64,000 nt of DNA from Pseudomonas maumuensis (GCF_019139675.1 NZ_CP077077.1:620001-684000); one strand, 5' to 3'. Counted from the stretch's first letter, positions 29,067 through 41,380 are shown. Numbers and translations: made by a program. The notes: generated by a model not told the origin, from the sequence alone.

Positions 29067-30380
29067 CTAGCGACGCAGGCTGTCGAGCAGTTTGTGGGTC
29101 GGATAACCATCCGCTGGCCAGCCCTGCGCTTGTTGCGCGTTGCGGATGGCCTTGCGGGTATTGGCTCCGATAATCCCGTCGGGATTGCCCGCCTCATGGC
29201 CACTGGCGTTGAGCAAGGTTTGCAGCTCGATCCGCTCGCTGCGGCTTAGCGGCAAGTCCTCTTTCGGCCAACTTCCGGCGATGAAGCCCCAACCGTAGAA
29301 CCGATCACCCAGCAGGCTTACTGCCAGCGCGTACGACGACGAATTGTTGTACTTGAGGATCGCGCGGAAGTTGTCCAGCACCAGGAACGCCGGGCCCCGG
29401 GCGCCGGCGGGCAGCAGCAGGGCAGCGGACAATTGGTTGCTGCCAGCAGGCAGCACGGTGCCGGCGGGCAGTTTCACGCCCAGCTGCAGCCATTCGCTGA
29501 CACTCTTGCGCTGACTGCCGTCGGCCAGCCAGTAGTCGAAGCCGGCGGGCACCTGCACCTCGAAGCCCCAGGGCTGGCCACGTTTCCAGCCGGACGCCTG
29601 CAAGTAGTGCGCGGTGGAAGCCAGGGCGTCGGCGGTGCTGTTCCAGATGTCACGGCGGCCATCACCGTCGAAATCCACCGCGTGGGTGAGGTAGGTGGTC
29701 GGGATGAACTGGGTCTGGCCCATGGCGCCGGCCCAGGAGCCGCGCATCGCGTCAGGCTGGATGTCGCCGTTTTGCAGGATCTGCAGGGCGGCGATCAGCT
29801 GGTCCTGGGCGAACTGGGGGCGACGGCCTTCATAGGCCAGGGTGGCCAGCGAGCGGATCACCGACTTGCTGCCTTGGAACTGGCCGAAGTTGCTCTCCAT
29901 GCCCCACACCGAGACCAGCACCTGGCGGTCGACGCCGTAGCGTTGCTCGATGCGTGCCAGCAGCTCGGCATTCTGTTCGAGCAGCTTCTTGCCGTTGCGT
30001 ACGCGCAGCGGCGACAGGGCACCGTCCAGGTATTCCCAGACCGGGCGGGTGAACTCCGGTTGGCTGCGGTCGGCCTTGATCACGTCCATGTCCGGGGTGA
30101 CGCCGAGGAAGGCACGGTCGAACAGGCTGGCGCTGATCCCGGCTTGCAGGGCTTGCTCGCGGAAACCGGCCTGCCATTGGGCGAAGGTTTGCAGGGGCTG
30201 GATTTCGCTGCTGCTATCGGGCGTGGCGCCGGGCAGCGTAACGATCGGTGCGGGCTGGGCGGGTGCCAGCGGCAGGGCATCGGCGGCGGTGGGTTTCTCG
30301 GCGCAGGCGACGAGCAGGATAAAGCTTGTGGCCGCGATCAGCTGGCGGGGTTGCCAGCGGAGAGTGAGACGAGAGGGCAT
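29067..30380 (-). CDS. sltB3: Membrane-bound lytic transglycosylase SltB3-type with PG-binding domain
   Basis: 437 residues. An N-terminal lipobox (SFILLVAC) marks a lipoprotein. The SLT-2 domain has the catalytic Glu in VWGMESNFGQFQGSKSV and the groove motif GSWAGAMGQTQFIPTTYL. The last 60 residues are a PG_binding_1 domain (ASGHEAGNPDGIIGANTRKA). P. aeruginosa SltB3 (PA3992) has the same architecture and location. It is a second MltB-family enzyme within 8 kb of mltB. Confidence 0.92.
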   Translation of the reverse strand: MPSRLTLRWQPRQLIAATSFILLVACAEKPTAADALPLAPAQPAPIVTLPGATPDSSSEIQPLQTFAQWQAGFREQALQAGISASLFDRAFLGVTPDMDVIKADRSQPEFTRPVWEYLDGALSPLRVRNGKKLLEQNAELLARIEQRYGVDRQVLVSVWGMESNFGQFQGSKSVIRSLATLAYEGRRPQFAQDQLIAALQILQNGDIQPDAMRGSWAGAMGQTQFIPTTYLTHAVDFDGDGRRDIWNSTADALASTAHYLQASGWKRGQPWGFEVQVPAGFDYWLADGSQRKSVSEWLQLGVKLPAGTVLPAGSNQLSAALLLPAGARGPAFLVLDNFRAILKYNNSSSYALAVSLLGDRFYGWGFIAGSWPKEDLPLSRSERIELQTLLNASGHEAGNPDGIIGANTRKAIRNAQQAQGWPADGYPTHKLLDSLRR

Positions 30381-30442
30381 GCACAGATCCAGAGTTGCAG
30401 GTCAGGTGCCGACCATACCATGCCTGCGCATTTCATGCCTTT

Positions 30443-30607
30443 TCAGGCGGCCATAAAGCAAGAAGCCTCCCAATCTCTCGATTGGAAGGCTTCGCGGCGG
30501 TAGCTGCCTTTGCCTTTTTCCGGTCGTTCCTGGCGGCAGCGGAACAGCGGTTGGGCGATGATCGACTTGGCCTTGTTGGGGCCGTGCTTTTTCGGCTTCT
30601 TGCTCAT
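30443..30607 (-). CDS. arfA: Alternative ribosome-rescue factor ArfA
   Basis: 54 residues, very basic. The N-terminus MSKKPKKHGPNKAKSIIAQP and LFRCRQERPEKGKGSYRRE match the functional part of ArfA, which frees ribosomes stalled on broken mRNA by recruiting RF2 when tmRNA fails. Codons 39-49 are built into a long hairpin (30462-30493), as in known arfA genes, where cleavage or termination makes the arfA message itself non-stop. The tail after the hairpin is only CFMAA. AATC... no strong ribosome site was found beyond a GGGAACC stretch. Confidence 0.92.
   Translation of the reverse strand: MSKKPKKHGPNKAKSIIAQPLFRCRQERPEKGKGSYRREAFQSRDWEASCFMAA
30462..30493 (-). promoter_or_regulatory. Intragenic arfA hairpin (RNase III or termination site)
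   Basis: In the arfA RNA, GAAGCCUUCCAAUC pairs with GAUUGGGAGGCUUC over 14 base pairs with a single G-U and a GAGA (GNRA) loop. It lies wholly inside the reading frame and ends 17 bases before the stop codon region. In E. coli the corresponding hairpin is cut by RNase III, so that ArfA is made only when trans-translation fails. Confidence 0.85.
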
Positions 30608-30728
30608 GGCGGGTTCCCGGTTGGGTTGGGTTTCGGGGCGCACTTTAGGCGTGAGGGTAGGGAAGGGCCAATTGATTGTGTTTATGGCTGGCAGACGTTG
30701 CGGTGGCAGGCTTGCGCCGTAACGCGCT

Positions 30729-31766
30729 TCACTCGGCAGGCAGTGCCAGACGCTGCCCGGCCATGAGCAGCGACAACCGCGCCAGGCTGGTCCACGGCGA
30801 GCCTTCGGCCTGCCCCTTGATCTGCGCATCGATGCGTTGGGCATCCTGCAGCAGCATGGCCCAACGTTGCGCCGAGAGACGCTGCAGGGCCTTGCTCACC
30901 AGCGGTCGACGCTTGTCCCACACCGGTGGGCGTGCCTGACTGAAGGCCTTGTCCAGCGGCACACCCTGGCTGAACTGCTGCGCGAGGCCGGCCAGCAGGC
31001 GCAGTTCGCGGGCCAGGGCCCAGAGAATGACCGGCGGCTCGACACCTTCGCCGCGCAGCCCTTCGAGCATGCGCAGGGCATGGGCTGCTTCGCCATTGAG
31101 AATGGCATCGACCAACCCGAACACATCGAAGCGGGCGCTGTCGGCGACAGCGGCCTGGACGGTTTCGACGGTGATCTGGTTGCCCTCGGCCAGCAGCTTG
31201 AGCTTCTCGATCTCCTGGGCGGCGGCCAGCAGGTTGCCCTCGACCCGAGCGGCGATCAGGTCGATGGCATCGCGCTGGGCCGACAGGCCGGCCTGGGACA
31301 GGCGCTGGTTGATCCACTGCGGCAATTGCTGGGCATCCACCGGCCAGATCTGGATGAACTGGCAGTGCGCGCCCTCGGTCAAGGCCTTGCCCCACTTGGT
31401 TTTCTGCGCGCTGCCATCGAGCTTGGGCAGGCTGATCAGCAGCAGCGTGTCCTCGGCCGGGTTGGCGCAGTACTCCATCAGTGCGGCAGCGCCCTTGTCG
31501 CCGGGCTTGCCCGAGGGCAGGCGCAGTTCCAGCAGGCGGCGTTGGGCGAACAGCGACAGGCTGGCGCCGGCCAGCAGCAGGTTGCCCCAGTCGAAGTTGG
31601 CGTCGGCGCTGAACACCTGGCGTTCGTCGTAGCCCTGTTGGCGCGCGGCGCCGCGGATGGCGTCGGCGGCTTCCTGGCACAGCAGCGGGTCGTCGCCGCT
31701 GACGATATAGACGGGCGCCAGCTGGCCTTGCAGGTGCTTGTTGAGTTGGGCGGGGGAGAGCTTCAT
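30729..31766 (-). CDS. holA: DNA polymerase III delta subunit
   Basis: 345 residues, expected size for the clamp-loader delta subunit that opens the beta sliding clamp. Features: MKLSPAQLNKHLQGQLAPVYIVSGDDPLLCQEA at the N-terminus (read in two parts), FDVFGLVDAILNGEAAHAL and QGVPLDKAFSQARPPVWDKR. It follows lptE after 37 bases in the leuS-lptE-holA order common to gamma-proteobacteria. Confidence 0.95.
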   Translation of the reverse strand: MKLSPAQLNKHLQGQLAPVYIVSGDDPLLCQEAADAIRGAARQQGYDERQVFSADANFDWGNLLLAGASLSLFAQRRLLELRLPSGKPGDKGAAALMEYCANPAEDTLLLISLPKLDGSAQKTKWGKALTEGAHCQFIQIWPVDAQQLPQWINQRLSQAGLSAQRDAIDLIAARVEGNLLAAAQEIEKLKLLAEGNQITVETVQAAVADSARFDVFGLVDAILNGEAAHALRMLEGLRGEGVEPPVILWALARELRLLAGLAQQFSQGVPLDKAFSQARPPVWDKRRPLVSKALQRLSAQRWAMLLQDAQRIDAQIKGQAEGSPWTSLARLSLLMAGQRLALPAE

Positions 31767-31803
31767 GGCGAAGGGCGGGGCACCTCAGGTGCCCCGTTCA
31801 GGC

Positions 31804-32409
31804 TCAGGGAGCCGGGATTTCCATTGGCGACTGCTGGGGCGTCTCGTCCTGGATGCGCTGGGCTTCCTTGAGCGCACGAGCCTCCGCTTCGGCACGCTCG
31901 TTGGCCTTGCGTTGCAGTTCGTCGAGGCGTTCCGGGGTCAGCTGCTGCAGGCGGGCCATCATGCCCTGCACCAGATCGCGACGCATTTCCTCACGGACTT
32001 GGTTGGCTTCCTGGCCCGAACCATTGACGTTGTTGCCGTTGTAGACGTAGTACTTCTGCACTTGCAGCTTGTCTTCAAGCAGCATGCTGTCGTTCTGGCC
32101 TTCGATCGTATAGTTCAGCACGGTCGTCAGTTCGTACTCGGCCGAACGGTTGCCACCGCTGTAGGTTGCAGCGCGCTGGGTTTCCTGCTCGTTGGTGAGC
32201 ACCAGCTTGTAGGGGGCGCCGGAATAGACTTTCACGCCGCTGCTTTGCAAGGTGCGACGTAGCTGCATGACGGTTGGGCCGTATTCGTTACGGGCGCCGA
32301 GGTCGATTTCCTTGATGCTCAGTTCGTTGGTGCCGGTGCCGCGCAGCTGGAAACCGCAGGCGCTGAGCAGGACAGCCAGGCCCATCACCAGCAAATTGCG
32401 TTTGATCAT
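31804..32409 (-). CDS. lptE: LPS-assembly lipoprotein LptE
   Basis: 201 residues. Lipobox LLSAC is followed by GFQLRG, the family hallmark. LptE plugs the LptD barrel and helps insert lipopolysaccharide into the outer membrane. The ATG at 32409 is chosen; a longer frame adds unrelated residues. The C-terminal part is a charged helix with many Arg/Glu (LDELQRKANERAEAEARALK). Confidence 0.95.
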   Translation of the reverse strand: MIKRNLLVMGLAVLLSACGFQLRGTGTNELSIKEIDLGARNEYGPTVMQLRRTLQSSGVKVYSGAPYKLVLTNEQETQRAATYSGGNRSAEYELTTVLNYTIEGQNDSMLLEDKLQVQKYYVYNGNNVNGSGQEANQVREEMRRDLVQGMMARLQQLTPERLDELQRKANERAEAEARALKEAQRIQDETPQQSPMEIPAP

Positions 32410-32437
32410 GTGTGTGTTGCTCCCTCGTGGACCGATT

Positions 32438-32467
32438 ACGCCCGCCTGTGGTTGCACAGGCGGGCGT
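32438..32467. terminator. Perfect stem-loop between leuS and lptE
   Basis: ACGCCCGCCTGTG (32438-32450) pairs perfectly over 13 bp with 32455-32467, leaving a 4-base loop. It begins 5 bases after the leuS stop in the leuS-to-lptE direction. No T tract, so partial attenuation or RNA protection is more likely than full termination. Confidence 0.55.
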
Positions 32468-32472
32468 TGCCA

Positions 32473-35631
<3,159 letters not shown>

Positions 35632-35756
35632 CCGTTCAGGGTTGCAGGCGCGGGCCGACGCGCCGGTTTTCGCAATGCGCGCATCGATCGGCGCCGGTTG
35701 CCCTTGAGGCCCGGTGCCGATCCTCTTAGGCTGCACGCCTTCCATGGAGGTGTGTG

Positions 35757-36518
35757 ATGCCGATCCGCTTTTTCATCAAACAATGGTTGATGCCGCCCGG
35801 CATCCTGTTCCTGCTGCTGCTGGCCGCCTGGTGGTGGCGCCGTCGTCGTCCGCGCCTGGCCGCGGCCTGTTTCACCCTGGGGCTGGGCGGCTTGTGGCTG
35901 ATGAGCTTGCCACTGACGGTCGAGCAACTTGCCCGAACCCTTGAAACAGAACCTGCGTTGGCGCTCGAGGGGTGGGCAGGCCTGGCGTCCAGGGCCGACG
36001 CCATCGTGGTCCTCGGCGCCGGACGGGAGCGCGGCGATCCGGCCTGGGGTGGACTTGATCAGCCAACCTACGTCGCCCTCGAGCGCATGCGCTACGCCGC
36101 GCAACTGGCCAAGGCCTCAGGCCTGCCGGTGCTGACCAGCGGTGGCTTGCACTATGGCACGCCGCCCAGTGAGGCCCAACTGATGGCTGACCGCCTTGAG
36201 ACGGATTTTGACGTAAAGGTTTCCTGGAAGGAGGAAGCCAGCCGCACCACCTGGGAAAACGCCGAGTTCAGCGCCAAGGTGTTGCAGCCGCTCGGTATCA
36301 AGCGGGTGGTGGTGGTGACGCAGGCCTGGCACATGCAGCGCTCGCGCTGGAGTTTCGAGCGGGCCGGGTTCGAAGTAGTGCCGGCGCCGGTGGGGTTCCT
36401 GGGGCGCGATCATGCGCGGCCGTTCGCGGGGTTGCTGCCGGAAAACCGGGCAATGTGGCAGAGCGGGCAGTTGCTGAACGAGGCGGCGGGGTTGGTAGGT
36501 TATCGCCTGTTCTACTAA
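35757..36518 (+). CDS. YdcF/ElyC-type DUF218 membrane protein
   Basis: 253 residues. Two N-terminal membrane helices (MPPGILFLLLLAAWWW, AACFTLGLGGLWLMSLPL) are followed by a DUF218 domain: AIVVLGAGRERGDPAWGG, VLTSGGLHYGTPPSEAQLM, VVVTQAWHMQRSRWSFERAG. ElyC in E. coli affects undecaprenyl-phosphate use in wall synthesis; whether this one does is unknown. GGAGGT precedes the ATG at 35757. Confidence 0.88.
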   Translation: MPIRFFIKQWLMPPGILFLLLLAAWWWRRRRPRLAAACFTLGLGGLWLMSLPLTVEQLARTLETEPALALEGWAGLASRADAIVVLGAGRERGDPAWGGLDQPTYVALERMRYAAQLAKASGLPVLTSGGLHYGTPPSEAQLMADRLETDFDVKVSWKEEASRTTWENAEFSAKVLQPLGIKRVVVVTQAWHMQRSRWSFERAGFEVVPAPVGFLGRDHARPFAGLLPENRAMWQSGQLLNEAAGLVGYRLFY

Positions 36519-36524
36519 GGACTG

Positions 36525-36640
36525 GGGCCGCTAAGCGGCCCATCGCCGGCAAGCCGGCTCCCACAGGTACTGTACAAGTCCTCAGATCGGCGCGATCGGG
36601 GTGGGAGCTGGCTTGCCGGCGATGGGCTGCGTAGCAGCCC
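36525..36640. repeat. Composite REP pair flanked by two triloop hairpins
   Basis: From left: hairpin GGGCCGC-TAA-GCGGCCC (36525-36541), REP arm 36541-36564, a 36-base spacer, the inverted REP arm 36601-36624 (one mismatch), hairpin GGGCTGC-GTA-GCAGCCC (36624-36640). Each hairpin lies 6-10 bases from the stop of a converging gene (YdcF-type gene and lnt). Confidence 0.88.
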
Positions 36641-36650
36641 CAGGGGTACC

Positions 36651-38168
36651 TCAGACGGTTCGCGCGATGCGCCCGGCCAGCAAGGCCCAGCCCAGCAGCA
36701 GCATGCAGACGATCGCCAGCGGCCAAGAACGCCATTGCAGGTAGGGCGTCAGTTGCTGCATTGGTACCACTTCGCCATACAGCACCGCACGTTGGAACTG
36801 CGGAATCTGCGCGGTGATCCTGCCGAACGGGTCGATCAGCGCGGTCACACCGTTGTTGGTGGCGCGGATCATCCAGCGGCCGGCCTCCAGCGCGCGCATC
36901 TGGGCCATCTGCAGGTGCTGCAGCGGGCCGATCGAGGTGCCGAACCAAGTGTCGTTGCTGATGGTCAGCAGCAGGTCGCTACGTGCGGCCAGGCTCGCGG
37001 CGAACTCGGGGTAGACCACTTCGTAGCAGATGTACGGGGCCACCTGGTACCCCTTGGCCTGCAGCAGCGGCTGGTCCGCGGGGCCACGGGCGAAGTCCGA
37101 CATCGGTAGGTTGAAGAACTCGATCAGGCCGCGCAGCATGTCCTGCAAGGGCACGTACTCACCGAAGGGCACCAGCTTCTGCTTGAGGTAGGTGCCGTCG
37201 CCTTCGCCGGCCACGGTGATGCCGTTGAAGTAGCGGCGTTGGTGGTGAACCATCTGCCGCACCGGCACCCCGGTGATCAGCGCCGAATGGCGTTCGGCGG
37301 CGAAGGTGCCCATCATGTCGATGTAGCCCTGGGCCTGGTCCTTGAGCACCGGCACGGCGGTTTCCGGCCAGATCAGCAGGTCGACGGGTTTCGAGCTGAA
37401 GCTCATGTCGCGGTACAGCGCCAGTTGCGCATTGACGTGCGCCGGGTCCCACTTCAGGTCCTGCTCGACGTTGCCTTGCAGGGCAGCGACCTTCAGCGGA
37501 TCGCCCGCCGGTTGCGTCCAGGCATGATCCTTCAGGGCCAGGCCGATGATCCACGGCGCCACCAGCAGTACTACACCAACGGCCAGGAACGAACGGCGCT
37601 CGCGCAGGCGATGGAGGTTGCACAGCAGGGCGGCGGTAAGCGCCAGGGCGAACGAGATCAGCCACACGCCGCCCAGTGGCGCGAGGCCTGCGAGGGGGCC
37701 ATCGAGCTGGCTGTAACCTGCGTAGAGCCAAGGGAAACCGGTGAGGAACCAACCCCGGAAGGCCTCTTGCAGCAACCACAGGGCGGCAAAGCACAAGGCG
37801 TCGGCCAGCGGCGCCTCGTCGCGGCGCAGCCAGCGTGCCCAAAGCCAGGCGGGCAGGGCGAAGAAGAAGGCCAGGCAGGCGAAGAATGCCAAAAGCAGCA
37901 GGATCGCCAGCAGCGGCGAGGCGCCGCCGTAGGTGTTCATGCTGACGTAGATCCACCAGGTGCCGGCACCGTAGAGGCCGAAGCCGAAGCACCAGCCCCG
38001 GCCCAGGGCCTGGCGCGGGCTCAGTTCGCGCAGCCCTGCATAGAACAGCGCGAGGGACAGCAGGGCCAGCGGCCAGATGTCGAAGGGGGCCAGGGCCAGC
38101 AGGGTGGAGGCGCCGGCCGCCATGGCCAGCAGGTTACCGGGCCAGCCGGGGCGGGTGATCCAGCGCAT
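36651..38168 (-). CDS. lnt: Apolipoprotein N-acyltransferase
   Basis: 505 residues: six to eight N-terminal membrane helices, then a nitrilase-like periplasmic domain (about 220-470) with the catalytic Glu in LIWPETAVPVL, Lys in QKLVPFGEYVPL and Cys in PYICYEVVYPE, and a final helix. It adds the third acyl chain to lipoproteins. It is the last gene of ybeZ-ybeY-corC-lnt. Confidence 0.97.
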   Translation of the reverse strand: MRWITRPGWPGNLLAMAAGASTLLALAPFDIWPLALLSLALFYAGLRELSPRQALGRGWCFGFGLYGAGTWWIYVSMNTYGGASPLLAILLLLAFFACLAFFFALPAWLWARWLRRDEAPLADALCFAALWLLQEAFRGWFLTGFPWLYAGYSQLDGPLAGLAPLGGVWLISFALALTAALLCNLHRLRERRSFLAVGVVLLVAPWIIGLALKDHAWTQPAGDPLKVAALQGNVEQDLKWDPAHVNAQLALYRDMSFSSKPVDLLIWPETAVPVLKDQAQGYIDMMGTFAAERHSALITGVPVRQMVHHQRRYFNGITVAGEGDGTYLKQKLVPFGEYVPLQDMLRGLIEFFNLPMSDFARGPADQPLLQAKGYQVAPYICYEVVYPEFAASLAARSDLLLTISNDTWFGTSIGPLQHLQMAQMRALEAGRWMIRATNNGVTALIDPFGRITAQIPQFQRAVLYGEVVPMQQLTPYLQWRSWPLAIVCMLLLGWALLAGRIARTV

Positions 38169-38176
38169 GTTCGTCC

Positions 38177-39016
38177 TTAACGGTTGATCGGTGTCAGGCG
38201 CAGCAAGTGTATCCGGCGGCTGTCGGCATTGAGAATGCGGAAGCGGTAGCCGCCGATCTCGGTGGTTTCGTTACGTTTGGGCAAATGGCCGAACGCACTC
38301 ATCACCAGGCCGCCGACGGTATCGAACTCGTCATCGGAGAACTCGCTGTCGAAGAACTCGTTGAAGTTCTCGATCGGGGTCAGTGCCTTGACCAGGAAGT
38401 CGCCGCTGGGCAGCGGCTTGATGTAGCTGTCTTCCTCGACGTCATGCTCGTCCTCGATGTCGCCGACGATCTGCTCGAGCACGTCCTCGATGGTCACCAG
38501 CCCCGCCACGCCGCCGTATTCGTCGATGACGATGGCCATGTGGTTGTGGTTGGCGCGGAACTCGCGCAGCAGCACGTTCAGGCGCTTGGACTCGGGCACG
38601 AAGGTGGCCGGGCGCAGCAGGTCCTTGATGTTGAAGCTGTCGCCATTCTCCTTGAGGATCAGCGGCAGCAGGTCCTTGGCGAGCAGGATGCCGAGCACAT
38701 CGTCGTGGCTCTCGCCAATCACCGGGTAGCGCGAGTGCGCGGCATCGATCACTGCCGGCAGGAACTCGCGGGGCGACTGGTTGGCCTTGATGCTGATCAT
38801 CTGCGAACGCGGCACCATGATGTCGCGCACCTGCAGGTCGGCGACCTGGATGGCGCCTTCGACGATGGTCAGCGCTTCGCTGTCGAGCAGCTTGTTCTGA
38901 TGGGCTTCGCGCAGCAGCTCGAGGAGCTCCTGGCGGTTTTTCGGCTCATGGGCAAAAGCCTGGGTCAGCTTACCCAGCCAGGACTTTTGCCCGTTGCTCG
39001 ATCGGTCTTCGCTCAT
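38177..39016 (-). CDS. corC: CorC/YbeX-type CBS-domain transporter-associated protein
   Basis: 279 residues: two CBS domains (VRDIMVPRSQMISI; IVIDEYGGVAGLVTIEDVLEQI) and a C-terminal CorC_HlyC domain (TVGGLVMSAFGHLPKRNETTEI). YbeX/CorC has been linked to Mg/Co efflux and to ribosome quality. It follows ybeY by 26 bases and precedes lnt by 8. Confidence 0.95.
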   Translation of the reverse strand: MSEDRSSNGQKSWLGKLTQAFAHEPKNRQELLELLREAHQNKLLDSEALTIVEGAIQVADLQVRDIMVPRSQMISIKANQSPREFLPAVIDAAHSRYPVIGESHDDVLGILLAKDLLPLILKENGDSFNIKDLLRPATFVPESKRLNVLLREFRANHNHMAIVIDEYGGVAGLVTIEDVLEQIVGDIEDEHDVEEDSYIKPLPSGDFLVKALTPIENFNEFFDSEFSDDEFDTVGGLVMSAFGHLPKRNETTEIGGYRFRILNADSRRIHLLRLTPINR

Positions 39017-39042
39017 GGCGGTTACTCGTGATCCTTGCAGTG

Positions 39043-39516
39043 TCAGTGTGTGATTGATTCGGTTTCGTCGTCGGCGTAAGGGTCCGGATGACCCAGTTCC
39101 GCCAGCAATTGCCGTTCCAGCGCTTCCATTTCCTCGGCCTCATCGTCTTCGATGTGGTCGTAGCCGAGCAGGTGCAGGCAGCCGTGGATGACCAGGTGCG
39201 CCCAGTGCGCCTCCAGGGACTTGCCCTGTTCGGCGGCCTCGCGCTCGACCACCGGTACGCAGATCACCAGGTCGCCCAGCAGCGGGATGTCGAGCAGCTC
39301 GTCGGGCACGTCGGCCGGGAAGGACAGCACGTTGGTGGCGTAATCCTTGTGCCGGTAGGTGTGGTTCAGCTCGCGGCCTTCGGCGGTGTCGACCAGGCGG
39401 ATGGTCATTTCCGAGTCGGCGCTGCGCTGGCGCAGGGCGAGCTCGCACCAACGGCGGAAGGCGGCGTCATCGGGGGCAGCGGCGTCCGTGGCCCGTTGCA
39501 GGTCGAGTTCAAGCAT
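39043..39516 (-). CDS. ybeY: Endoribonuclease YbeY (16S rRNA maturation)
   Basis: 157 residues. The zinc motif H-x3-H-x5-H is intact in [15 protein letters not shown]. YbeY matures 16S rRNA 3' ends and takes part in ribosome quality control. It starts inside the end of ybeZ (8-base overlap), which signals translational coupling. Confidence 0.96.
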   Translation of the reverse strand: MLELDLQRATDAAAPDDAAFRRWCELALRQRSADSEMTIRLVDTAEGRELNHTYRHKDYATNVLSFPADVPDELLDIPLLGDLVICVPVVEREAAEQGKSLEAHWAHLVIHGCLHLLGYDHIEDDEAEEMEALERQLLAELGHPDPYADDETESITH

Positions 39517-40507
39517 CTTTGCCGGGTGCCTCGGGCTTGGACTGACGGGCTTCGAAGCGGTCGTAGGCTTCGACGATACGCTGCACCAATGGGTGGCGTA
39601 CCACGTCCTTGGGCTGGAAATGGGTGAAGCTGATGCCTGGCACGTCCTTGAGCACCTCGATCACATGGGCCAGGCCCGACTTGGTGCCGCGGGGCAGGTC
39701 GACCTGGGTGATGTCACCGGTGATCACCGCGGTCGAGCCAAAGCCGATGCGGGTGAGGAACATCTTCATCTGTTCGAGCGTGGTGTTCTGGCTCTCGTCG
39801 AGGATGATGAAGCTGTTGTTCAGGGTGCGGCCGCGCATGTAGGCCAGCGGCGCGATCTCGATCACCTGGCGCTCGATCAGCTTGGCCACGTGCTCGAAGC
39901 CAAGCATCTCGTAGAGCGCGTCGTAGAGCGGGCGCAGGTACGGGTCGATCTTCTGGGCCAGGTCGCCGGGCAGGAAGCCGAGCTTTTCGCCGGCCTCGAC
40001 CGCCGGGCGTACCAGCAGGATGCGGCGCACCTGTTCGCGCTCCAGCGCATCGACCGCGCAGGCCACGGCCAGGTACGTCTTGCCGGTACCGGCCGGGCCG
40101 ATGCCGAAGTTGATGTCGTTGGCCAGGATCTCCTTGACGTAGCGCTGCTGGTTGACACCGCGCGGGCGGATGTTGCCCTTGCGTGTGCGCAACGAGACGC
40201 TGACTTCATTGACGGCCGGATTCTCGAGGTTCTCGACTGTCGACTCCTGGAGATAGAGGTGTACCGTTTCCGGCGACAGGTCGCTGGCCTTGGTCTCGCG
40301 ATAAAGGCGGCGCAGCAGCTGTTCGGCAGCGGAGGTGGTCTTGGGTTCGCCGATCAGTTCGAACTGATTGCCGCGGTTGCGGATCTCGATGGCCAGGCGT
40401 TGTTCGATCAGGCGCAGGTGCTCGTCGAACTGGCCGCAAAGGTTGGCGAAACGATGGGCCTCGAAGGGCTCGAGGATGAAACGATGGGGTTGTATGGGTG
40501 CGTTCAA
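39509..40507 (-). CDS. ybeZ: PhoH-like ATPase YbeZ
   Basis: 332 residues. N-terminal region is KH-like, then a PhoH ATPase with Walker [14 protein letters not shown] and Walker [14 protein letters not shown]. It partners YbeY in rRNA processing. In most gamma-proteobacteria miaB precedes it; here the 179 bases upstream hold no miaB. Confidence 0.95.
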   Translation of the reverse strand: MNAPIQPHRFILEPFEAHRFANLCGQFDEHLRLIEQRLAIEIRNRGNQFELIGEPKTTSAAEQLLRRLYRETKASDLSPETVHLYLQESTVENLENPAVNEVSVSLRTRKGNIRPRGVNQQRYVKEILANDINFGIGPAGTGKTYLAVACAVDALEREQVRRILLVRPAVEAGEKLGFLPGDLAQKIDPYLRPLYDALYEMLGFEHVAKLIERQVIEIAPLAYMRGRTLNNSFIILDESQNTTLEQMKMFLTRIGFGSTAVITGDITQVDLPRGTKSGLAHVIEVLKDVPGISFTHFQPKDVVRHPLVQRIVEAYDRFEARQSKPEAPGKDA

Positions 40508-40686
40508 GGTCGTTTTTAGCCGCTCGACGGCAATGAATGTGAGCTCAAGAATAACCCTTGAGTGGCAGTGGCGAAAGCACTGAAACGATCAAGGGTCGCT
40601 GCGAGGCGTCCGGTCCGCGCGTCGAGCATGGCAGGGCAAGTTGACGAATCGATGATGCCAGGGCCAGCGTCGGTCCGGGCAACGGT

Positions 40687-41232
40687 TCAGGGAAGGGGCG
40701 AGAAGGGCGTGCGTCCTTCGGCGTTCTGCAGTTCCAGCAGGTATTTGCGGAAGATCTGGCCGAGTACCTGGGTGGCGTGCTCGAGCTCGTCGCGGGGCAT
40801 TTGCTCGGTGACTTCGTCGGCCATGTCCAGGGCGTCTTCGGCACCGTTGACCGCGGCAATCTTCAGCAGGATGTAGGCCTGCACGTTGTTGGCCTTGACC
40901 CCTTCGCCGTGGAAGAACATCGAACCGAGGCGGTACTGGGCCTGGGCCTGGCCTTGCAGCGAGGCTTTCTCGAACCACTTGAGCGCGTTGTCGAGTTGGC
41001 GCGGTGTGCCGCTGTAGTAGAACTCGCCCAGCTCGTACTGCGCTTCGGCATCCCCTGATTGCGCGGTCTGCTCGCAGGCCTTCAGGGCATTCTGCAGGTC
41101 CTCGGGTGCGGTATCGAGGGCACAGCGGCCCGTCGCTGGAATCAGCAACGAATTACCGCCCTCCGCCAGGGCCAGCAGGGGCTGAAGAAGCAACAGGCAG
41201 CCCAGGGTAAGGGCGCGGCCGGTGCGGTTCAT
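40687..41232 (-). CDS. Exported Sel1-repeat protein
   Basis: 181 residues. A signal peptide (LTLGCLLLLQPLLALA) leads to two or three Sel1/TPR-like repeats (SGDAEAQYELGEFYYSG, QGQAQAQYRLGSMFFHGEG, VQAYILLKIAAVNGAEDALD) and a coiled C-terminus. Probably a periplasmic protein-binding adaptor; partner unknown. It stands alone between ybeZ and hemL on the minus strand, its start 197 bases from the hemL end. Confidence 0.85.
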   Translation of the reverse strand: MNRTGRALTLGCLLLLQPLLALAEGGNSLLIPATGRCALDTAPEDLQNALKACEQTAQSGDAEAQYELGEFYYSGTPRQLDNALKWFEKASLQGQAQAQYRLGSMFFHGEGVKANNVQAYILLKIAAVNGAEDALDMADEVTEQMPRDELEHATQVLGQIFRKYLLELQNAEGRTPFSPLP

Positions 41233-41380
41233 GGGGATCGACTTACCTCTGCAAAGCTACGGCCAATGTCTCTGGTGGCACATTATGGGATAAGCAGCGC
41301 CTACCTTACAAAGTTTTACTCGAATTTCTACAGCAGGATGGGACGTGGCGGGTTGTGATGGGGTTCACAGGGTTGCTCGC

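Noticed and set aside
40508..40686. Remnant of miaB
   Set aside because: No radical-SAM or TRAM-like residues are readable in any frame; the stretch is too short and I cannot align it by eye.
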